A DNA stretch of 6,558 nucleotides from JBHIBC01 sp046758905 (GTDB lineage: Bacteria; Acidobacteriota; Polarisedimenticolia; Gp22-AA2): the NCBI GenBank assembly GCA_046758905.1, contig JBHIBC010000105.1, positions 1-6,558 of the forward strand, read 5' to 3'. The stretch's first letter is position 1. The number at the start of each line of letters is the position of its first letter. Positions 1 to 3,543 of the stretch are shown piece by piece. Below the pieces are notes generated by a model that was not told the DNA's origin, ran no database searches, and saw only the letters and a list, made by a program, of their open reading frames with translations. The position numbers were made by a program, and so were the translations under genes.

Positions 1-483
1 GGCGCAGATCGAGCGGGTGCTTCGGCAGGCCCTGGTCGGCATCGAGAAGGCGTTTACCATTGAGGAGGCGCTACGGGTGATAGACCTGCTACGGGAGCAA
101 GAGCTAGTCCAACCAGACATCGGCGAGCGGGCGCCGGTGGCGGGGCCGCCCCCGCCCCGCCCCGCGCCGAAGTAGAACACCGCGCATTCCCCGTCCTCCG
201 GATCGCCCTGCGCGGCCGCGAGGCGGTACTGCGCCCGCCGCATGGGCGAGGCCGGCGTCCGCTCGGTCCAGCCCTCCGGCCTCCGCCAGGTGATCCCGCC
301 CGGCGCCGGGGCGCCGTGGGGAGAGGAGGAGGCGGGGGCGTGGGCCGGCACCGTCGCTCGCAGCGCCGCCCCGGACCCCGCGCTCTCCGGGCGGACCACC
401 CTTTCCCCCTCCCCGCAGGCGGCCGAGCCCGCCAGCAGGGCCACAGCCAGGGCGCCGATCGCCGATCTGAAGACAGTGCCCAC
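1..483 (-). CDS. Putative secreted lipoprotein, conserved core truncated (3' partial)
   Basis: GTG start at 481-483, preceded by a GAGAGGGG-type ribosome binding site about 7 nt away. The first 23 residues (MGTVFRSAIGALAVALLAGSAAC) are a short lipoprotein signal: a basic residue, a hydrophobic stretch, then a lipobox ending in Cys23. A Ser/Ala/Pro-rich linker follows to about residue 62. Then comes a conserved-looking core, WRRPEGWTERTPASPMRRAQY and GDPEDGECAVFYFG, at residues 66-106. It matches from memory an uncharacterised exported protein family with W-P-GW, SPMR-AQY and EDGE-VFYFG motifs, but no function is known to me. In that family the glycine turn is followed by an N-x-x-RW segment. 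Here, after about residue 113 (position 145), the frame stays open to the window edge but reads as Ser/Arg-rich nonsense, the shadow of the + strand fragment. The gene is therefore probably broken. The start and signal peptide are well supported; the end is not. Confidence 0.6.
   Translation of the reverse strand, partial: MGTVFRSAIGALAVALLAGSAACGEGERVVRPESAGSGAALRATVPAHAPASSSPHGAPAPGGITWRRPEGWTERTPASPMRRAQYRLAAAQGDPEDGECAVFYFGAGRGGGGPATGARSPMSGWTSSCSRSRSITRSASSMVNAFSMPTRACRSTRSICA
2..175 (+). CDS. C-terminal fragment of an unrecognised helical protein (5' partial)
   Basis: This frame is open from the left edge and ends at TAG 173-175, giving 57 residues. Roughly the first 38 residues look like real protein: they alternate hydrophobic and charged positions and should form two amphipathic helices (around ERVLRQALVGIEKAF and IEEALRVIDLLREQEL). 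The last 16 or so residues are Pro/Ala/Gly-rich and lie on top of the conserved part of the opposing lipoprotein gene, so that tail and its stop may be accidental. Codon use (three CTA, one ATA, two CAA, one CCA in under 40 codons) and about 61% GC over 1-120 differ from the rest of the window. I do not recognise the family. It may be the end of a real gene truncated at a junction near 115-150. Confidence 0.4.
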   Translation, partial: AQIERVLRQALVGIEKAFTIEEALRVIDLLREQELVQPDIGERAPVAGPPPPRPAPK

Positions 484-505
484 TGCTCGCCCCCCTCTCG
501 GTCCC

Positions 506-520
506 GCGCTCCGGGAGCGC
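506..520. repeat. Perfect 7-bp inverted repeat (possible operator)
   Basis: GCGCTCC at 506-512 and GGAGCGC at 514-520 are perfect inverted arms around one central base. The repeat overlaps the predicted transcription start of the lipoprotein gene, where a repressor could bind. A short hairpin in the 5' leader is an alternative, although a one-base loop would need the inner pairs to open. In GC-rich DNA a 7-bp palindrome can arise by chance. Confidence 0.3.
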
Positions 521-523
521 AGG

Positions 524-529
524 AGTATA
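524..529 (-). promoter_or_regulatory. Likely -10 element of the lipoprotein promoter
   Basis: Read on the - strand this is TATACT, five of six matches to TATAAT. It stands in otherwise very GC-rich DNA, about 40 nt upstream of the GTG at 483. No good -35 hexamer is seen 16-18 nt further upstream, so it would be a weak or activator-dependent promoter. The expected transcription start falls near 517, inside the inverted repeat at 506-520. Confidence 0.4.
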
Positions 530-626
530 GCGCCGATCGGCCCCGCATCGCCGGCCGAGCGGTCGCGCGGCAGCACCTGGCACAGGCCCCGGCGCAAAGC
601 GGCACGGTCGGGACGAACGATTCCGG

Positions 627-655
627 TTGACGGTGGTCGGATATCGCCGTATAAG
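627..655 (+). promoter_or_regulatory. Sigma70-type promoter of the cys operon
   Basis: TTGACG at 627-632 (five of six to TTGACA) and TATAAG at 650-655 (five of six to TATAAT) are separated by exactly 17 bp, the optimal spacing. This is the best promoter in the window and is unusually AT-rich for its surroundings. Transcription should begin near 661-663, which coincides with an ATG at 662 and lies about 15 nt before the ATG at 677. The transcript would carry the cysteine-rich leader, the terminator, and then cysH and the sulfite reductase gene. Confidence 0.75.
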
Positions 656-676
656 GACGGCATGACGAGGGGCACC

Positions 677-826
677 ATGAACCCGGTTCGAGGTGAATCG
701 ACCCCCGCAGAGGTCGGCGCGATCGCCGGCGGGCCCGGCGTGTGCCCCGCAACCTGTTGCTGCACCTGTTGTTGTCGGCCCATCGAGCCGGCCTGCGGCA
801 GCGGGGACGGAGGGTTTGTTTCATAA
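677..826 (+). CDS. Cysteine-rich leader peptide of the cysH operon (49 aa)
   Basis: ATG at 677-679 has a GAGG Shine-Dalgarno at 667-670, 6 nt upstream; stop TAA at 824-826. The 49-residue peptide has eight cysteines: 23, 27-29, 31-33 and 40. Their core reads CPATCCCTCCCRP. Four of the eight Cys codons are TGT, whereas the two genes downstream use TGT once in 19 Cys codons, so the run is both dense and made partly of rare codons. The N-terminal half has ordinary composition, with no signal peptide or domain. An in-frame ATG at 662 would give 54 residues and, with transcription predicted to start there, could be read leaderless. The position, between a strong promoter and an intrinsic terminator ahead of sulfate-assimilation genes, argues that the peptide senses charged tRNA-Cys by ribosome stalling, like the His or Trp leader peptides of his and trp operons. 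Cysteine-rich leader peptides acting on sulfur genes are known in mycobacteria. A small Cys-rich metal-binding peptide is the less likely alternative. Confidence 0.75.
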   Translation: MNPVRGESTPAEVGAIAGGPGVCPATCCCTCCCRPIEPACGSGDGGFVS

Positions 827-879
827 GGTGACGTAGCAAACCTCAGGCGATCCGGGAAAGGCATTCGAGACCCACTGCC
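745..879 (+). promoter_or_regulatory. Predicted attenuator switch: competing RNA arms
   Basis: Arm 1, CCCCGC at 745-750, can pair with GCGGGG at 801-806 (six pairs). The Cys-codon stretch GCTGC 759-763 can also pair with GCAGC 798-802. Arm 2, GGCAGCGGG at 797-805, can instead pair with arm 3, CCCACTGCC at 871-879: eight pairs and one C-A mismatch. Arm 3 is the left side of the intrinsic terminator. A ribosome stalled on the Cys codons (755-775) would cover arm 1 and leave arm 2 free to capture arm 3, which lets transcription enter cysH. Without stalling, 1:2 and the terminator can form together. These pairings were found by eye; no free energies were calculated. Confidence 0.6.
810..844 (+). 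other. Stem-loop around the leader stop codon
   Basis: GAGGGTTTG at 810-818 pairs with CAAACCTC at 837-844 with one bulged G, giving about eight pairs. The 18-nt loop contains the leader stop TAA at 824-826. It lies between the antiterminator arm and the terminator and could form within the antiterminated RNA. A ribosome at the stop codon would melt it. Its role is unknown; it may simply shorten the distance between arms 2 and 3. Confidence 0.5.
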
Positions 880-902
880 GACAGGCGGTGGGTTTTTTGT
901 TT
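871..902 (+). terminator. Intrinsic terminator (attenuator) before cysH
   Basis: CCCACTGCC (871-879), loop GACA, GGCGGTGGG (884-892) form a nine-pair stem with a single U-G wobble. Six T at 893-898, one G and three more T follow. This is a textbook rho-independent terminator and the only one seen in the window. It lies 45 nt after the leader stop codon and about 40 nt before the cysH start. Transcripts from the promoter at 627-655 must pass it to reach cysH, which fits regulated read-through. Confidence 0.85.
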
Positions 903-940
903 CTCCGGCTCTTCGCCTTTCGAACAGGAGGGACGCGAGC

Positions 941-1702
941 GTGGATGCCATCCAGTCCGTCAACGAGATCGATTCGCCCCGGCTGCAACGTGTCTCCGAG
1001 TCCCTAGAGCGGTGCGGGAGCCCGCAGGAGGTCCTGCGCTGGGGGATCGAGACCTTCCGCGGGGGGATCACGCTCGCCTGTAGCTTCGGCGCGGAGGACG
1101 TGGCGCTGGTCGACATGGTCGCGAGGATCGACCCGTCCGTCCCGATCTTCTACCTGGACACCGGCTACCTGTTCCCCGAGACGCTCGAGGTCCGCGACCG
1201 GATCGTCGAGCGGTACGGGATCCGGCCCATGGCGGTCCGGCCCCGCCTGAGCATCGAGCGGCAGGCCGACATGCACGGTCCGGACCTGTACGCGCGCCGG
1301 CCCGACCTATGCTGCACGATCCGCAAGGTCGAGCCGCTGCGGCGCCATCTGGAACAGTTCCGGGCCTGGATCACCGGCATCCGGCGCGACCAGGCGCCGA
1401 CCCGGGCCAACGCCCGGACCGTCGAGTGGGATCGCATCTTCGGCCTGGTCAAGCTCAACCCGCTGGCGCCGTGGCGCTCGGAGCAGGTCTGGGCCTATAT
1501 CCGCTCCCACGACGTGCCCTACAACGTTCTGCACGAGCGCGACTATCCGAGCATCGGCTGCTGGCCCTGCACGCGCCCGGTGAGGCCGGGGGAGGACCCG
1601 CGCGCGGGCCGGTGGGCCGATTTTCCGAAGCAGGAGTGCGGGCTCCACGCCGACACCGGTCCATCCCCTTGGCTCCCCGCGCTCCGGGAGGAAGAACCAT
1701 GA
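941..1702 (+). CDS. cysH: Assimilatory APS reductase CysH, [4Fe-4S] type
   Basis: This cytoplasmic enzyme reduces adenylylsulfate (APS) to sulfite and AMP, normally with thioredoxin as electron donor. The 253 residues match the usual CysH length. Motifs in order: nucleotide-binding loop SFGAED (48-53), LDTGYLFPET (72-81), Cys-Cys at 124-125, TGIRRDQAPTRA (145-156), C207-x-x-C210, and catalytic ECGLH with Cys233 near the C-terminus. The CC plus CxxC set binds the iron-sulfur cluster that separates APS reductases from cluster-free PAPS reductases such as the E. coli enzyme, so APS is the probable substrate; acceptance of PAPS as well is possible. The start is GTG at 941, 9 nt after AGGAGG (926-931); the nearby ATG at 945 is out of frame. 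The gene sits directly behind the cysteine-leader attenuator and overlaps the next gene by ATGA, so the two are likely co-transcribed and translationally coupled. Confidence 0.95.
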   Translation: MDAIQSVNEIDSPRLQRVSESLERCGSPQEVLRWGIETFRGGITLACSFGAEDVALVDMVARIDPSVPIFYLDTGYLFPETLEVRDRIVERYGIRPMAVRPRLSIERQADMHGPDLYARRPDLCCTIRKVEPLRRHLEQFRAWITGIRRDQAPTRANARTVEWDRIFGLVKLNPLAPWRSEQVWAYIRSHDVPYNVLHERDYPSIGCWPCTRPVRPGEDPRAGRWADFPKQECGLHADTGPSPWLPALREEEP

Positions 1703-3480
1703 CGATCAAGCAAGCTGAACGGATAACCGCCCCCGGGCGCACCTTCGCCTCGGAGAGGGAGCTCGAGGAATTCGTCTCGACCCTCGAGGCCTACGAGCGG
1801 GGCGAGATCGGCGCCAACGAGTTCAAGGCGTTCCGGCTCGTCCGGGGGATCTACGGACAGCGCCAGGACGGCGTTCAGATGGTGCGGGTCAAGATCCCCC
1901 AGGGGGTCCTGAACGGGGCGCAGCTCAGGACGCTGGCCGGCGTGGCGCGCAGCCACTCGCGAGGCTTCGGCCACGTCACCACGCGCCAGAACATGCAGTT
2001 CCACTTCGTCAAGATGGACGCCGTCCCCACGATCCTGAGAGAGCTCCACGGGGTCGGCCTGACCACGCGCGAGGCGTGCGGCAATTCCGTGCGCAACGTG
2101 ACCGCCTGCCCGATGGCGGGCGTGTGCGCCGACGAGCCCTTCGACGTCACGCCGTACGGCGAGGCGGTCACCCGCTTCTTCCTGCGCAACCCGGTCTGCC
2201 AGGATATGCCGCGCAAGTTCAAGATCGCGCTGTCGGGATGCGACGCCGACTGCGCGCTGGGCGCGATCAACGACATCGGGGTGGTGGCGCGCACGCGCGA
2301 GGTGGACGGGAGGCGCGAGATCGGCTTCAGGGTTCTGATCGGCGGGGGGCTGTCCGTGTCGCCGCAGGACGCCTGGGTGCTGCACGACTTCCTCCCGCCC
2401 GAGAGGCTGCTGCCGGTGTGCGAGGCGGTGGTGCGCGTCTTCCAGCGCACCGGCAACCGGAAGAACCGCAACCAGGCGCGCATGAAGTACGCTATCCGAA
2501 AGATGGGGTGGGAGGCGTTCCGGGCGGAGATCGACAAGGAGGCCGCGACCCTCCCCAGCGTCCGCGACCCGGAGGTGGACAGGTACCGGGAAGGCGAGCG
2601 GCCGGATCGCGGCGAGGTGCTGGAGGCCCTCCACGCGCGCACCGTCTCCTCCGGCGGCGCCGCGTTCCGCTCCTGGGCCGCGACCAACGCGCGGCCGCAG
2701 CGGCAGCGGGGATACTCGATGGCCTTCGTCACCCTGCCCCGCGGCGACGTCACTGCCGATCAGATGGAGGCGATCGCCGATCTCGTCGAGGAGTACGGCG
2801 ACGGCACGGCGCGGACCGCCACGGACCAGAACCTGCTGATCCGCTGGGTGCGCAGCGAGGACCTGCCGGCGCTGCACGCCCGGCTGGCGGGGATCGGGCT
2901 GGGGCGGGGGGAGGCGGGCCGCCTGCTCGACCCGACCTCCTGCCCCGGGGCCGAGAGCTGCAAGATCGCCATCACCGGATCCCGCGAGCTGGCGCTTGCC
3001 CTCAAGCGGACGCTCGACGGCGCCCGCGGCAACGGCGGGGGAGAGCTTGTCGAGGCGGCCGCCGACCTCCGGATCAAGATCAGCGGCTGCCCGAACTCCT
3101 GCGGGCACCATCACATCGCCGGCCTGGGGTTTCACGGCGCCGCCAAGAACGCGGGCGGCCGGCTGGTCCCCGCCTACCAGCTCCTGCTCGGCGGCACGGT
3201 CGACGGCGAGGGGGCCCATTTCGGCAGGCGGTCGGTGAAGATCCCCGCCCGGCGCGTCCCCGAAGCCGTGGCCCGGCTCCTGGGGCTGTTCCGCGACGAG
3301 CGGGCGGACGGCGAGACGGCGCTCGCGTTCTTCAGGCGGGTCGAGCCGGAGAGGGTCGGCGCGTTGCTCGCGGACCTCGCCGCCTTCGACCCCGGCGGGC
3401 TGCGACCGGAGGACTACACGGACCTCGGTGCGGACGTGCCCTTCCGGATCGAGGCCGGCGAGGGAGAGTGCGCGTCCTGA
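1699..3480 (+). CDS. Ferredoxin-type siroheme sulfite (or nitrite) reductase
   Basis: This cytoplasmic siroheme/[4Fe-4S] enzyme makes the six-electron reduction of sulfite to sulfide (or nitrite to ammonia in close relatives). At 593 residues it is the usual size for NirA/Sir/CysI-type proteins made of two homologous halves. In the C-terminal half, C415-x5-C421 and C464-x3-C468 are the canonical cluster and siroheme ligands. In the N-terminal half, TTRQNMQFH (Arg96), Arg132 and RKFKI (Lys173, Lys175) correspond to substrate-anion-binding residues. The N-terminal half also carries C137-x5-C143 and C181-x3-C185, a second copy of the ligand pattern. Start ATG at 1699 overlaps the cysH stop (ATGA), with GGAGG 7 nt upstream. 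No flavin domain is present, so electrons probably come from ferredoxin or a separate flavoprotein. Pairing with APS reductase and the cysteine leader argues for sulfite as physiological substrate; sequence alone does not exclude nitrite. Confidence 0.92.
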   Translation: MTIKQAERITAPGRTFASERELEEFVSTLEAYERGEIGANEFKAFRLVRGIYGQRQDGVQMVRVKIPQGVLNGAQLRTLAGVARSHSRGFGHVTTRQNMQFHFVKMDAVPTILRELHGVGLTTREACGNSVRNVTACPMAGVCADEPFDVTPYGEAVTRFFLRNPVCQDMPRKFKIALSGCDADCALGAINDIGVVARTREVDGRREIGFRVLIGGGLSVSPQDAWVLHDFLPPERLLPVCEAVVRVFQRTGNRKNRNQARMKYAIRKMGWEAFRAEIDKEAATLPSVRDPEVDRYREGERPDRGEVLEALHARTVSSGGAAFRSWAATNARPQRQRGYSMAFVTLPRGDVTADQMEAIADLVEEYGDGTARTATDQNLLIRWVRSEDLPALHARLAGIGLGRGEAGRLLDPTSCPGAESCKIAITGSRELALALKRTLDGARGNGGGELVEAAADLRIKISGCPNSCGHHHIAGLGFHGAAKNAGGRLVPAYQLLLGGTVDGEGAHFGRRSVKIPARRVPEAVARLLGLFRDERADGETALAFFRRVEPERVGALLADLAAFDPGGLRPEDYTDLGADVPFRIEAGEGECAS

Positions 3481-3504
3481 GGTTGCGGCCGTCGCCCTCC
3501 CGCA

Positions 3505-3530
3505 GCGGGGGCGCGGCGGGGACGCCCCGC
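3505..3530. other. GC-rich hairpin between convergent genes
   Basis: GCGGGGGCG (3505-3513) and CGCCCCGC (3523-3530) form an eight-pair stem with one bulged G and a 9-nt loop. It lies in the 63-nt gap between the stops of the sulfite reductase gene and the efflux gene. No T-tract follows on either strand, so it is not a standard intrinsic terminator; it might slow polymerase or block 3' exonucleases. In DNA this GC-rich it may be chance. Confidence 0.3.
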
Positions 3531-3543
3531 GGGCCGGGACGGC

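Larger units (their letters stand above)
484..626. other. Divergent intergenic region, no gene
   Basis: This stretch separates the lipoprotein start (leftward) from the cysteine-leader promoter (rightward). Apart from the TATACT box and the inverted repeat described separately, I see no coding pattern, RNA gene or repeat. The frames open here on both strands have shadow-like Arg/Ala/Pro/Gly composition. Confidence 0.5.

Noticed and set aside
115..165. A simple frameshift in the lipoprotein gene
   Set aside because: Neither of the other two - strand frames resumes the expected N-x-x-RW pattern after the glycine-rich turn, whereas the + strand shows a plausible different protein and composition changes; a junction fits better.
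104..583. A - strand 159-codon frame
   Set aside because: It is Gly/Arg-rich with no conserved pattern. The neighbouring - strand frame from 483 has a lipobox and conserved motifs, so this one is its shadow.
242..826. A 194-codon + strand open frame ending at the same TAA as the Cys leader
   Set aside because: Its first two thirds lie opposite the conserved part of the lipoprotein gene and its promoter region, with shadow-like Arg/Ala/Pro composition. The promoter at 627-655 and ribosome site at 667-670 place the real start at 677 (or 662).
677..826. A metallothionein or ribosomally made natural-product precursor
   Set aside because: Cys are in adjacent triplets rather than CxC/CxxC metal-binding spacing, there are no modification enzymes nearby, and the gene is followed at once by a terminator and sulfate-assimilation genes.
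54..839. A - strand 261-codon frame crossing the leader region
   Set aside because: It is Arg/Pro-rich, out of frame with the lipoprotein, and spans the + strand promoter, leader peptide and beyond; high GC content removes stops.
819..880. A c-di-GMP (GEMM) or cobalamin riboswitch, suggested by GCAAACC and GGGAAAGGC
   Set aside because: Only short fragments match. The GEMM GACGCAAAGCC block and the cobalamin box are not complete, and the region is explained by a stem-loop and a terminator behind a Cys-rich leader.
1309..1698. Extending the sulfite reductase gene upstream to 1309
   Set aside because: The extra 130 codons overlap cysH in another frame and are Arg/Pro/Ala-rich. The ATG at 1699 has GGAGG 7 nt upstream and an ATGA overlap, and gives the normal family length.
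1543..3219. A 558-codon - strand open frame inside the sulfite reductase gene
   Set aside because: Long antisense frames are expected opposite GC-rich genes. The + strand protein has all family motifs, while the antisense translation is His/Arg/Ala-rich without any.
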